Shown: positions 1 to 8,893 of the stretch, piece after piece
Position numbering within the stretch: the first letter of the stretch is position 1
Layout: every line of letters begins with the position of its first letter
Assembly (NCBI RefSeq): GCF_000513935.1
Contig: NZ_AZUY01000046.1
Span: 225 to 51,151, forward strand
From: Mesorhizobium sp. WSM3626
GTDB taxonomy: Bacteria; Pseudomonadota; Alphaproteobacteria; Rhizobiales; Rhizobiaceae
Length of the DNA: 50,927 bases
Direction of reading: 5' to 3'
The notes under the pieces: model-generated
Told to the model about the DNA's origin: nothing
The model's input: only the letters and a program-made list of their open reading frames with translations
The model's database searches: none
Program-made: the position numbers and the translations under genes

Positions 1-237
1 GCGACCTTCGGCTACAACGCCCAGACCGGCGAATATGGCGACATGATCGTCATGGGTATCGTCGATCCGGTCAAGGTCGTGCGCGCGGCCCTCCAGGACG
101 CGGCCTCGGTCGCCGGCCTGCTCGTCACCACCGAAGCCATGATCGCCGAAGCTCCTAAGAAGGACTCGGCTGGCGGCGGCATGCCGGCTGGTATGCCTGG
201 CGGCGGCATGGGCGGAATGGGCGGGATGGGTTTCTGA
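1..237 (+). CDS. groEL: Chaperonin GroEL, C-terminal end (5' truncated by window)
   Basis: The frame is open from the first base and encodes the last 78 residues of the 60-kDa chaperonin GroEL, the ATP-driven folding chamber of the cytoplasm. Recognisable are the conserved C-terminal stretch with GYNAQTG, the VDPVKVVRAAL helix, the TTEAMIAE motif and the Gly/Met-rich tail of GGM repeats that hangs into the central cavity. The stop is TGA at 235-237. Rhizobia often have several groEL copies, one on the symbiosis island; which copy this is cannot be decided from 78 residues. A strong terminator follows at once, so groEL is the last gene of its transcript. Confidence 0.97.
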   Translation, partial: ATFGYNAQTGEYGDMIVMGIVDPVKVVRAALQDAASVAGLLVTTEAMIAEAPKKDSAGGGMPAGMPGGGMGGMGGMGF

Positions 238-260
238 CAGCGCAAATGTGACTATCCCGG

Positions 261-290
261 AAGGGCGGCAGCGATGCCGCCCTTTTCCTT
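261..290 (+). terminator. Intrinsic terminator of groEL
   Basis: A perfect 10-bp stem (AAGGGCGGCA at 261-270 and its complement at 275-284) closes a GCGA tetraloop and runs into a T-rich tract (ttttccttttg). It starts 24 bases after the groEL stop codon. Confidence 0.9.
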
Positions 291-399
291 TTGTCGATCG
301 GAGCTAACGGTCATAGTTATGGCAGCTCGTTCGAGGCGGCGCTTAGGCCCTCGCTGCTGCAAACAATTTTTTGTGCATTGCACTAGATTGCTCGATGGG

Positions 400-524
400 T
401 AACGTTCCGCCGTCGGCCATCTTACTCCTCCCAGATGCGATGCCGGCTTTGAAATGCAGCGCACCTCCTCCGCGCTGTTTTCGATATCGGCCCGCTGCTA
501 TTTCCTCCCGGCAGCGGGCCTTTT
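400..524 (+). ncRNA. Candidate alpha-r14-type trans-acting small RNA with three anti-Shine-Dalgarno loops
   Basis: Three successive hairpins each expose a pyrimidine-rich anti-Shine-Dalgarno word in the loop. Hairpin 1 has stem CATCT/AGATG (418-422/433-437) and loop with CTCCTCCC. Hairpin 2 has stem CAGCGC/GCGCTG (457-462/472-477) and loop ACCTCCTCC. Hairpin 3 has a 10-bp stem GGCCCGCTGC/GCAGCGGGCC (489-498/511-520), loop with TTCCTCCC, and then TTTT, so it is also a Rho-independent terminator. Three hairpins with CCUCCUCCC-like loops are the hallmark I know for the alpha-r14 small RNA family of Rhizobiales (Smr14C/NfeR1 type), which base-pairs with ribosome binding sites. The 5' end is not visible; 400 is a guess from the usual length of about 120 nt. 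No long reading frame with a good start explains the segment. Confidence 0.7.
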
Positions 525-565
525 GCGTGAGCGATGAGTTTCGCGCGATTGCACGCGCGCTGGCT

Positions 566-1162
566 CTAAGCGATGCGAATGCTCTGCACTTCCAGCCCCT
601 TCTTGCCCTGCCCGCATTCGACAAGCACCTTTTGCCCCTCCACCAGCCCACCGAGGCCAGAGCGGACCAACGCCGTGGCATGAACGAACACATCCTGCCC
701 GCCTTCTTCAGGAGCAATGAAGCCGAAGCCCTTTTCGGGATTGTACCACTTGACCGTGCCAGCGCTCTCGATCGATTCACCCGCTGCAGAGGCGGATCCT
801 TTAGAACCACTGAGATCTGGCGAAGTTTTCACGGGATCGCCATTCTCCAGCACCTGGGAAACCTGGGGACCCTTTGGCCGCTCTTCGACGGTGACCTTGA
901 GACGCGCTCCCTCAGAGACACTGCGGCCTCCGGCTACCTCAAGTACTCTGCTGGGCAGATAGGCATCCCTGCCGTCTGAGAGCTTGACGAAGCCAAATCC
1001 TTTGCTCGCGTCGAACCACTTCACCTCGGCATCAACATGATCGGAGGAGGTGGGAGACGGCCGTTGAAAGTAGCTGGGCTCGGGAGCCCGCTCAGAAAAA
1101 GAATCGGGCTCGTCCCCATCTCGATCCCGGCGTGGTTTGCGATGGTCTCTGTATCTGCTCAT
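566..1162 (-). CDS. Double cold-shock-domain protein
   Basis: A 198-residue protein with two cold-shock domains joined by a linker. Domain 1 (about residues 40-100) has KWFDASKGFGFV; domain 2 (about 130-198) has VKWYNPEKGFGFI and DVFVHATAL, which are the RNP1 and RNP2 single-strand nucleic-acid binding motifs. The N-terminus is Arg/Asp-rich and disordered (MSRYRDHRKPRR). I chose the ATG at 1162 because related rhizobial proteins begin with this basic motif; the frame stays open to 1372 without a better start. Such proteins bind RNA and probably act in cold or stationary-phase RNA remodelling. A purine-rich GGAGGAGG on this strand near 1250 lies too far upstream to serve this start. Confidence 0.85.
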   Translation of the reverse strand: MSRYRDHRKPRRDRDGDEPDSFSERAPEPSYFQRPSPTSSDHVDAEVKWFDASKGFGFVKLSDGRDAYLPSRVLEVAGGRSVSEGARLKVTVEERPKGPQVSQVLENGDPVKTSPDLSGSKGSASAAGESIESAGTVKWYNPEKGFGFIAPEEGGQDVFVHATALVRSGLGGLVEGQKVLVECGQGKKGLEVQSIRIA

Positions 1163-1584
1163 GATCGTCTCGGCTGGCATGGCGAAGGCTTGCGCCGCTA
1201 TATCTCTATCGGGCGACGCGTTTCTGTCAAATGTCTTTGATGGCGTAAACCTCCTCCCGTCGATTACACTCCCCCTGGTTTGTAACGACTGCGGATAGCG
1301 GCGATGGTCGTCACGGGCCAGGTGTTCGGTGACGTCGAGCCGGCAGATGAGCCGTGCTGTTTGCCGATGCATCGCGCATCGTCAAACCATCCCATGTCAT
1401 GACAACTTGTCCTTACCCAATGGGCCGAACCGCAGACCGTTCGTGACCTGCCGCAGGCACAATTTTTCTTAGGACTCTCGGTTTCGCCGTTGCTTCTTTG
1501 CCGGAGTGTCAGCTTTTCTTCCGGCGGTAGAATCACGGTGGGTCTACCCGCCGTGGATCCGAGGCTCTATGTGAAAAGCGCGAC

Positions 1585-3120
1585 GTGGGCATAGACATCG
1601 GCAACCTGCCAATCGACACCTTCGTCGCTTTGAGGAAGCCGATATTGCCTCTATTCCTGCCGATTACCCGCCACCTGAAAGCCTCCGACCTGTTCGGCGC
1701 GATCGACGATATACCGTCGCTTGGTAGGCCGGCTGCGGACCGCTCGTTTAGCGTTTTTAATCCATCGACCGGCGAATTGCTGGCCGAGCTTCCTGACATG
1801 GGCGTCGAGCAAACGCGAGCCGCGATCGACCAGGCCTATAAGGCGCAGCCTGCATGGGCTGCGTTGACCGCGCGGGAGCGCAGCGACATACTCTGGCACT
1901 GGCACCAGCTGATCGTTGACCACGCAGACGACCTCGCGGCAATTCTCACCGCCGAGATGGGCAAGCCGCTTGCCGAGGCAGAATCGGAGGTGTCGCATGC
2001 GGCCGCGTACTTGCAATGGTATGCCGAGGAGGCCAATCGCATCTACGGCGAGACGATCGCCGCGCCATCCACGGACCGCCGCATGCTTGTGATCAAGCAG
2101 CCGATCGGCGTTGTTGGCACGATCACGCCATGGAATTTTCCGGCCTCCATGGTGGCACGCAAGATCTCGCCGGCCCTAGCCGCGGGCTGCACAATCGTGC
2201 TCAAGCCCGCTGAGCAGACCCCCCTGGTTGCCGGTGCAATGTTTGCCCTCGCCCGCGAAGCTGGCTTTCCGGAAGGCGTCCTCAACCTGATATTCGCTTC
2301 CGAAGGCGATATGATTGGCCGTGAGCTGTGCTCCAATGCCAAGGTCCGGAAGATTAGCTTTACCGGCTCGACCGAGGTCGGGCGGCTGCTCATGCGCCAG
2401 TGTTCGGACCAGATCAAGAAAGTCAGCCTCGAGCTCGGTGGCAACGCGCCTTTCATTGTCTTCGACGATGCCGACCTTGATGCCGCGGTGGATGGTGCGA
2501 TCCAGGCGAAGTTCCGCAATGCTGGTCAGACCTGTGTTTCAGCGAACCGGCTTTATGTGCAGGCGAGCATCCATGATGCGTTTGTCGTGAAATTCGTGGA
2601 AAAAGTCCGCCACCTTTCGGTTGGTGACGGCTTCGATCCGGGGGTGGCTATCGGACCGCTGATCGACAGGCATGCCTTAGCCAAGATCGAATCCCATATC
2701 GCGGATGCCGTCCAAAAAGGGGGCACGGTTGAATGCGGGGGCGAGCGCATCGGCAAAGCGGGCACGTTTTTTCAGCCGACGGTGCTCACTGACATCTCCA
2801 GCGCAATGGCCATCGCGCAAGAGGAGACATTCGGGCCGTTGGCTCCGATCATCCGCTTCGAAGATGCGGAACAGGTCGTTCATGAGGCCAACGATACGAT
2901 TTACGGGCTTGCCGCCTACTTTTATGCGTCCAATCTCAAGCGAGTCTGGCGCGTGGCGGAGGCGCTCGAATATGGAATGGTCGGCATCAACACCGGCCGA
3001 ATGTCTTCGGAAGCGGCCCCCTTCGGTGGGATAAAGCAGTCCGGCATCGGCCGGGAAGGCTCCCGTCACGGGCTCGAGGACTACCTCGAAATCAAATACC
3101 TGTGCATGGGCGGCATCTGA
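1585..3120 (+). CDS. gabD: Succinate-semialdehyde dehydrogenase, NAD(P)+ dependent
   Basis: A 511-residue aldehyde dehydrogenase of the GabD group, which oxidises succinic semialdehyde to succinate in the GABA shunt. Visible are the NPSTGE motif (59-64), TPWNFP (181-186) with Lys207 of the cofactor site, catalytic Glu284 in LELGG, and catalytic Cys317 in GQTCVSANR. The family usually has about 480-490 residues, and the first 45 residues here do not show the usual YIDG-W motif, so the N-terminus is divergent. The only suitable start is GTG at 1585, since no ATG occurs before residue 82. A decayed partial second copy lies at 16210-16495. GABA degradation is plausible in bacteroids, but no GABA transaminase gene is nearby. 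Confidence 0.9.
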   Translation: MGIDIGNLPIDTFVALRKPILPLFLPITRHLKASDLFGAIDDIPSLGRPAADRSFSVFNPSTGELLAELPDMGVEQTRAAIDQAYKAQPAWAALTARERSDILWHWHQLIVDHADDLAAILTAEMGKPLAEAESEVSHAAAYLQWYAEEANRIYGETIAAPSTDRRMLVIKQPIGVVGTITPWNFPASMVARKISPALAAGCTIVLKPAEQTPLVAGAMFALAREAGFPEGVLNLIFASEGDMIGRELCSNAKVRKISFTGSTEVGRLLMRQCSDQIKKVSLELGGNAPFIVFDDADLDAAVDGAIQAKFRNAGQTCVSANRLYVQASIHDAFVVKFVEKVRHLSVGDGFDPGVAIGPLIDRHALAKIESHIADAVQKGGTVECGGERIGKAGTFFQPTVLTDISSAMAIAQEETFGPLAPIIRFEDAEQVVHEANDTIYGLAAYFYASNLKRVWRVAEALEYGMVGINTGRMSSEAAPFGGIKQSGIGREGSRHGLEDYLEIKYLCMGGI

Positions 3121-3655
3121 GCACGCAGGACCGATTTGGCGCACGAACGCTCTCAAGCTTCGGCCAAGGACATGGCAGCTGCCTTGAAAGATGGACGGTC
3201 TAGGTGCTCGCGCTGCCGAACGGCGTCTCAGCTTCTGCGGAAGGTCGGTCCCCAGCAGCGTGCACTGTGAGACTGGGTGCTCGTAGCTCAGCTTGCTTTT
3301 GGCCGGATATGTTTATGCTCGCTACCAGCCGATCGCACTCTGGCCTATCGAAGTCGAATGACAAAAGGCCGTTCCTTCGCCGCGGTCACCGGCACGACGT
3401 CGGCCAGCACTATGCTTTGGCTTGCGATTGAGGGGACCGGTCGAGCGACTTGGTGCAGCCACATGGAAGAAGACCAATGCGCGCCTGGTCGCGGCCGGCT
3501 GGTCACCGACATGGATCGGGGTGCGCTTGAGCATCAGCCCATATCTACGCGGCCGAGGCGGCAAATGCCGAGGCAGGTAGCCAAGGGCATGGCGCGATCG
3601 GCGGCCGGGGGCGGCAAGGCCAGCCTGATGGCCGCTGCACAGACCAAGTCGGTAC
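3121..3655. other. Gene-poor interval of 535 bases
   Basis: I see no supported gene, RNA or recognisable transposase remnant here. The open frames lack a ribosome binding site and family resemblance. A 12-base word shared with tRNA D-arms at 3282-3293 has no tRNA around it. Confidence 0.5.
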
Positions 3656-3970
3656 TTAGGCGCCCTCGAGGACGGAGAAGCCCTCGAACTGAGGGTGACC
3701 GAGGTAGTGGACCTTCGTCTCGTCGAGGTTCCTGTGGGCAGCGAGGAAATTCTCCGATCTGGTCCAGGCGACGAAATTGTCGTGGGTTGCCCACAGGGCG
3801 TGCGAGGCAAACAGCGTGTAACCTTCGGTCTCGTTGACTGGGCCGCGCAGCAAATGGAGTTCTCGAAACCCCTTCATCTCGATGAGGCTGAAATCGCGGT
3901 TCTTCCAGATGGCCTCGAAGTCGGCCTCCGAGCCGTTCTGGACCTTGAAGCGGTTCATGGCAATGTACAT
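3656..3970 (-). CDS. hmuQ: HmuQ-type haem-degrading monooxygenase (ABM fold)
   Basis: A 104-residue dimeric alpha+beta barrel protein of the antibiotic-biosynthesis-monooxygenase fold. The start MYIAMNRFKV, the GFRELHLLRGP strand, the SHALWATHDNFVAWTRSE region, the AAHR segment and the end LGHPQFEGFSV are those of the rhizobial IsdG-like haem oxygenases called HmuQ/HmuD, which open haem to release iron in the cytoplasm. The ATG at 3970 follows AAGGAACC; a second in-frame ATG (MNRFKV) lies four codons on. No haem transporter or iron regulator is adjacent, so the gene stands alone. Confidence 0.8.
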   Translation of the reverse strand: MYIAMNRFKVQNGSEADFEAIWKNRDFSLIEMKGFRELHLLRGPVNETEGYTLFASHALWATHDNFVAWTRSENFLAAHRNLDETKVHYLGHPQFEGFSVLEGA

Positions 3971-4748
3971 GGCGGTTCCTTGATTCCGGATGGTTGGCGT
4001 GGGAGCTTGTCCTGTTCGAAAGGGCCGGCTTTGGCCTTCAGCGAAGCAGTGTCCTGAGCCCAGAGCCGCACGTCCCGACCTTGGGGATCAGGTGGCATGA
4101 ACCGTTCTAGGGCGAGGAGCAGTCCGTTATCGCCTTCGCACTGCAGACCTGCTCGCGGTGTTCGAACCCCGGACAACCCTGTGTTTTCATGCGAAGCAAC
4201 CCGCATCAGCTATTTCCGTCCCTGGATGTTTTCCCGCCGTCATATTCCTTGGCCTGCATCTTATTCATCGAGGCGAACACCTCGGCTAGAGTGTGCCAAG
4301 CAACCGTCGTGCCATCGCAGAGGTGGTGGGAGAGGAACGGATAATTCGTGACCCGCGGGGTGAAATGCCAGCGCGTCGGTGTGTCGGGTCTCGGACATAG
4401 ATGTTACGGGACCGGCTGGATGTCAGAGTACGGAATGCAATTCGGGCGCGCCAAGCCTCATTGCGCCTTTCAATTCAGAGAGCCTGAGATCGGCGTCCGG
4501 GTAAGGAAAAAATTGCAAAGCGGCAGGCACGGAGACCTAGCACCTATGAAAGGTACACGACCGACTCCCAGCTGGCGGTTGGCACCCAAAAGGCAATCAC
4601 GAAACCGCTCTGCAGTTCCATGGCGGCCGCCGTGGTCGGCGTCGCTGGCTTCCTGATCGCGCAGGTCTGGGTGCTCGGCATCGCCTCGAAGGATTACGTT
4701 CCTCGAGCGCAACCGTGTGTGCAGATAACCCGCCCTTCTATTGCCATG
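3971..4748. other. Gene-poor interval of 778 bases
   Basis: No frame here is supported by family resemblance or a good start. A minus-strand run around 4240-4330 reads like a bit of a gene (TVAWHTLAEVFASM) but is stopped on both sides, so a decayed gene is possible. I see no repeat or terminator of note. Confidence 0.4.
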
Positions 4749-6275
4749 TTAGTCGAGGCCGCAAAGCTCCAAAAAGTCGCTGGTGAAGCGAATGCCGCTC
4801 CCATCAGGTTCAATGCCTGGATCGTAGGTGAAGACCACGATGTCTAACTTGGCGAGGGCGGCGACAACATCTTCATGGGGGCGTCCAGGTAGGAGAAGGA
4901 TCCTCTCATGCCCTGCGATCGCTGGTATCAACGCCGGATAGAGATGCAACTGCCCGGCACCTGTGTGAATGTCGGCAGCAGTCGCTCCCGTTTTGATCTC
5001 TATCAGCAACGGGCGTTTTCCCGGCCGCTTGACGGTTGCATCGACCTCGTAACCAAGCGAATGACCTGGCTTTTCGATCTTGATATCCCGTTCTAGCAGC
5101 CGTTCCTGCAAGGCGAGCCATACAAATCCCTGCTTGCGGGAGACGATCTTTTCATCCTGGGGGCCGGTCGATCCGATCACATAGGTTCCGCCCTTCTCGT
5201 CGGCTCCGAGCCGGTAACCGACATCTTCGGCTGTCGGTGCCGGAGATCTCGTAGACCTTGCCAGCGCGCAGGCTCGTACGAACCGCCCTGTCATTTTTCG
5301 AATAAGATCTGATTTCTCTTCTAGCGCAGCCACCAAGAACCAGGCCCGCTCGATTCCAGTTGGCGATACTTCAACATTGACCGGCGTCAGGCCCGTCCTT
5401 GATGCGAACGCGGAAGGTGAGACTCCCTTCTCGGTCTCGCCGTTCTTCCGAAGTAGGCCTTGCCTCAGAAGATAAGAACGGCCCTGTGCATCAACGGCCA
5501 CCGCAGAAAGCGAATTCGGATTTCCAGTCTGTCGAGCTTCGTTGATCTCGACGGTCCAGTTCTTTCCTGACGGATCATGACCGAGTTCCGTCCGGATTCG
5601 GCCATCGGGCGCCTTGACTACACGAACGACAAACGGGCTATCCGGCACCCATCTAATACCCTTACGAGCGATTGACCCCTCGAGTACTGCCGCGCGCCAG
5701 CGGTCGAGTTGGCGTCGGGTTACATGAGGGTCGATCACAAGCCGCAACCTCGTCTGGGCGAGCCCGATACGGTTTGCCAGCTCCTCGTAGCCTGGATAGA
5801 AGTCGGCGATCGCTGCAATGGACCAATCGATCAGCGCCTCGAAGGACAAGTTAACGCCTTCCTCGGCAGACATAACCGCTGCGAAAGGCGAAGCTGCAAT
5901 CGTAGGACCGCTCTCTGCAACATAAGCGGCGTGAACCGGGGCTGCGGCTTGGTAAGTATCTAGCTTGACGATGAACTCGCCGGAGCAATCAATTCCGACG
6001 GTGTAGGCGAGTTCATGAGGCGAGGATTTTCGGGGGTAGATGCGCCACCAAGTGTAGCGTGAGAAGTGTTGCCCCTGATTAATCACGGCCATTCGGCCGT
6101 CCGTCCGGCCGTCGGGGAAGAGCTTGACTTGGAGTGCCTCCGCCCATGCCTTCGTCGCTTTATAAGGCTCACGCAGGCGGTCGCGAGCAGCGACTTGATC
6201 GGCTGTTCGCGTCCACGGCGCACCACCATATTGTTCCAGAAGGCCGAAATGTTCGAGGCGAATTCCAGAATCCAA
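4749..6275 (-). CDS. Large protein with C-terminal RecB-like PD-(D/E)xK nuclease domain
   Basis: A 508-residue protein. I do not recognise the first 380 residues, which may hold several alpha/beta segments. The C-terminal part (about 400-480) has the RecB/Cas4-like nuclease signature: Asp412 in YEVDATV, Glu426-x-Lys428 in LLIEIKTG, and the QxxxY motif (Gln442 to Tyr446) in GQLHLYP. This suggests a metal-dependent DNA nuclease or nuclease-fold protein. The start is TTG at 6275, directly behind the stop of a short upstream frame and after a strong GGGGGA ribosome binding site. It lies among accessory genes with no visible partner helicase. It could be a single-gene defence factor or a mobile-element nuclease; I infer only the nuclease fold. 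Confidence 0.7.
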   Translation of the reverse strand: MDSGIRLEHFGLLEQYGGAPWTRTADQVAARDRLREPYKATKAWAEALQVKLFPDGRTDGRMAVINQGQHFSRYTWWRIYPRKSSPHELAYTVGIDCSGEFIVKLDTYQAAAPVHAAYVAESGPTIAASPFAAVMSAEEGVNLSFEALIDWSIAAIADFYPGYEELANRIGLAQTRLRLVIDPHVTRRQLDRWRAAVLEGSIARKGIRWVPDSPFVVRVVKAPDGRIRTELGHDPSGKNWTVEINEARQTGNPNSLSAVAVDAQGRSYLLRQGLLRKNGETEKGVSPSAFASRTGLTPVNVEVSPTGIERAWFLVAALEEKSDLIRKMTGRFVRACALARSTRSPAPTAEDVGYRLGADEKGGTYVIGSTGPQDEKIVSRKQGFVWLALQERLLERDIKIEKPGHSLGYEVDATVKRPGKRPLLIEIKTGATAADIHTGAGQLHLYPALIPAIAGHERILLLPGRPHEDVVAALAKLDIVVFTYDPGIEPDGSGIRFTSDFLELCGLD

Positions 6276-6569
6276 CTATTCCCCCTGATCCCTGCGTGGA
6301 AGCATTTCAATCGCCTCGTGAACGCGCCCACTTATCAGCCGATGCGAGCAATATGCGCAGTTGACCGATAATGATTCCAAGTCCCTGCCTCGTTCGTTCG
6401 CCAAGTTCGCCCAACGGCTGAATACTGGTTGGAGTGCGGCAGCCTGCAATCCTGCTGAACGGCCCGACTTCTCGAAAATCAAATCGGCTTCTTCAAGAAA
6501 GACGCCGTCGGCCGGGCCATACCTCAACCGTCGGAATGCGCCGCCGTCCGCTGACCATTCCAACCTCAC
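6276..6569 (-). CDS. Small hypothetical ORF upstream of the nuclease-domain gene
   Basis: A 97-residue frame ending with TAG immediately before the TTG start of the nuclease-domain gene, so the two could be translationally coupled. The C-terminal part has a CxxC pair (NCAYCSHR). I recognise no family, and an opposite-strand frame overlaps, so this may not be a gene. Its main support is the close junction with the next gene. Confidence 0.3.
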   Translation of the reverse strand: MRLEWSADGGAFRRLRYGPADGVFLEEADLIFEKSGRSAGLQAAALQPVFSRWANLANERGRDLESLSVNCAYCSHRLISGRVHEAIEMLPRRDQGE

Positions 6570-6592
6570 TCTTGGAGCAAACTACCCGATCT

Positions 6593-8020
6593 TCAATAGC
6601 ATTCGATGTCGGGTATCTTTGATCCGGCTTTTGCCAGCGCATCGTTCAAGGTGGCTTGAATGTCGGACAGATTTTTTCCGAGGTCGGCGGCTCCGCTTTG
6701 GCCGAGGTAAACAGCCTTTTGCACTCCGCATACGGTGAGAGTGTCGAGCTTCGTGCCCTGCGGAAGGAATTTCGCCAGGAGCGCAGGATCGCCGTACAGC
6801 GCCTGACCTCCGACAACGACGAGCTCGATATCGGCCGGGGACGCTTTGACCACCGGATCCAGCGGCCTTTTCGATGTCGTGTCGATCTTGGCATCAACGA
6901 CGATGATGTCTGCGAATTTGCCCGCCGCGAGCGTACCGATTTGGGCATCCAGCCTGGCCATCTTGGCGGGAGAACCCGTGGCCATATCGATCAGTTGATC
7001 GGCGGCGATGAAGTGGTGCCGTGCAGCGTAGGCGATCTCCTGCAAGACGCCCGCGCTCCCGGACGGGCTCCAGTCCGGAGCGATCGACACCGCGATCTTC
7101 GCCTGCTGCGCGGCGGCGATGTTCGTCGTGGAACCGTAGAGTTCGTCGTTACTCCGGGGTGACCATACCAATCCGACGCCGGTCATCTTCGCGAAGTCTT
7201 CGGGCCGCAATGCCGTCCCGTGCACGAAGATCAGACCGGGCGGCATCGTTGAGCTCTTGCTGAACATCGTGAACTCACGATGAGCACCGGAATCGCCAGC
7301 GCTTCCCTCGGAAAGGTGTACGATCAGGCTCCGCAGGTTTCCGGTGCCTAGTTCGCAGAGAAGGTAGTCGAGCCGAGCATGTGGCATCTCCAACGGAAAC
7401 ACCTCGTAGTCCACGACATCCAGCGGAATGGCCGATCCCGCGCCCTTGTTGCACGGATCGTCGGCCGCCGGAGGCGTGAACGGCAGACCCGACGCCACGT
7501 CCAGGTTGCGGGCAAGCCCCTTTACGCATTTTGCATTTTCCGGATGGCTTCCAGGCAGCAGACTTCCGACGACCGACGTCGCACCTCCCGCCAGCGCCTT
7601 GACCTCCGCATAGATCTCCGACTCGCACGCGGCTGCATTGAGAGCCAGGTTGTGCGGAGTGGTGAGAAAGCGGTCATATTCGGCGCTGTCCTGCCATTCG
7701 TACCTGTTGGCGAACGTCCTGCCCGGCAACCAGCGGGGCAGGATATTCCAAGTCAGATGGTTGTGCAGGTCGATGAAGCCAGGAAGGATTATGCCTGGCA
7801 CCTTGATCGCTGTCGCTGAGGACGGAACGGTGGAGCTTTCGCCCGCCGAAGTGATCTTCTGCCCTGACACCGCGATGGCTCCATCGGGAATGATGGTCCC
7901 GGACGGGGCGAGCATGACGCCGGAGACGGTCCAATCGTCCGCGCTCGCATCAGCGAGAGAGAGGGTAGCCAAGAGGATTGCGGCAAGCGACCGGGCAGTT
8001 ATCGAAACAAAACGGTACAT
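6593..8020 (-). CDS. Secreted amidohydrolase-family metal-dependent hydrolase
   Basis: A 475-residue amidohydrolase superfamily enzyme with an N-terminal signal peptide (hydrophobic run after MYRFVSITARSLAAILLATL, cleavage near DASA), so it probably acts in the periplasm. The metal-binding strand-1 motif FIDLHNHL is present (usual HxH form), followed by a later His in VHGTAL and an Asp in SIAPDWSPSGS. The C-terminal GTLAAGKFADIIVVD is the returning composite-sandwich domain typical of the family. The substrate cannot be told from sequence. No neighbouring gene suggests a pathway. Confidence 0.85.
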   Translation of the reverse strand: MYRFVSITARSLAAILLATLSLADASADDWTVSGVMLAPSGTIIPDGAIAVSGQKITSAGESSTVPSSATAIKVPGIILPGFIDLHNHLTWNILPRWLPGRTFANRYEWQDSAEYDRFLTTPHNLALNAAACESEIYAEVKALAGGATSVVGSLLPGSHPENAKCVKGLARNLDVASGLPFTPPAADDPCNKGAGSAIPLDVVDYEVFPLEMPHARLDYLLCELGTGNLRSLIVHLSEGSAGDSGAHREFTMFSKSSTMPPGLIFVHGTALRPEDFAKMTGVGLVWSPRSNDELYGSTTNIAAAQQAKIAVSIAPDWSPSGSAGVLQEIAYAARHHFIAADQLIDMATGSPAKMARLDAQIGTLAAGKFADIIVVDAKIDTTSKRPLDPVVKASPADIELVVVGGQALYGDPALLAKFLPQGTKLDTLTVCGVQKAVYLGQSGAADLGKNLSDIQATLNDALAKAGSKIPDIECY

Positions 8021-8128
8021 GAAATGCCTCCGAGCTTCCGACAGCCCACTCTAAGGACTGGTTGTCATTCCTCTCAAGGGCAACAGAGGCTTGTAGACAA
8101 CTTTTTGCTGCTGGAACGACTTGTATTC

Positions 8129-8714
8129 TCAACCAGCTTCAGCCGGCGGCCTTGCCCAAAGCTCATCGAAGCGTGGTCTCATCGTGTTCGTCAACTTTTC
8201 GCGTGTGCCAACATTGACGATGCCATCTTGCTCAAGCAGCTTCTGTGCCGTTTCCAAGCTGGTTAGATCAAGGTCAAGGGAATCGCTCTTGCTATCGAAC
8301 GAGTTAGGGTGCTTGACACATCTTGTCCGCGCAAAGCGACGCCCGCCGGCCTCACGAACAGTTATCGTCTTTGCGCCTCCCGAAGATAGCAATCATAAAT
8401 TCATCGCCCGTCAATGATCGATTGTCGAAAAGACCTATGAACATTTCGTTTTTCGAGAGTTCGACTAATGTTTGTTTGCGCAATGCCGGAACAAGGCTGA
8501 TTTCCTGACACGCTAAGGTCGAAGGAGCAGGAGCGTCATACAGCACGAAGTCGCCTCGCCGGTAGCCCGAGCGAACGGGAGCCGGGCATTTGATGCTGGT
8601 CTGCCAGGTGTAGATGCCGGTCAAGCCCGAACTCAAAGCTGCATCGTCTCGGGCTAACACGCCGGATCGCGATGCGCGTCGTGGCACGGTCGCAGCCTTG
8701 CCGATGGAGGTCAC
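8129..8714 (-). pseudogene. Possible frameshifted hypothetical gene
   Basis: Two overlapping minus-strand frames (8352-8714 and 8129-8392) read naturally one after the other: ...GYRRGDFVLYDAP...IGLFDNRSLTGDEFMIAIFGRR, then ...SKSDSLDLDLTSLETAQKLLEQDGIVN. I recognise no family. Either two small genes or one gene with a frameshift near 8370 is possible, and noncoding sequence cannot be excluded. The rest of 8021-8893 holds nothing I can support. Confidence 0.25.
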
Positions 8715-8893
8715 GCTGGGCAGCCGCCAGCCGATTTCGATCGCTCAACCTATCATCATCCAGACGGCGAAGGACAAAATTGGTTTGCCCGCCTCCGTCT
8801 GCTGCCTGCGGCAAATCCTTGCTAGACCTACGCCTGGTGAGACATGTCGCACTGGCAGTCACCAGCGCGCCGGCCCGCGACTCAAGAACGATT

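Noticed and set aside
371..979. Plus-strand 202-codon frame across the sRNA and cold-shock gene
   Set aside because: It has no family resemblance, overlaps the three-hairpin RNA and runs antisense through the cold-shock gene.
3282..3293. tRNA fragment (D-arm word cgtagctcagct)
   Set aside because: This 12-mer is common to many tRNAs; no acceptor, anticodon or T arm surrounds it.
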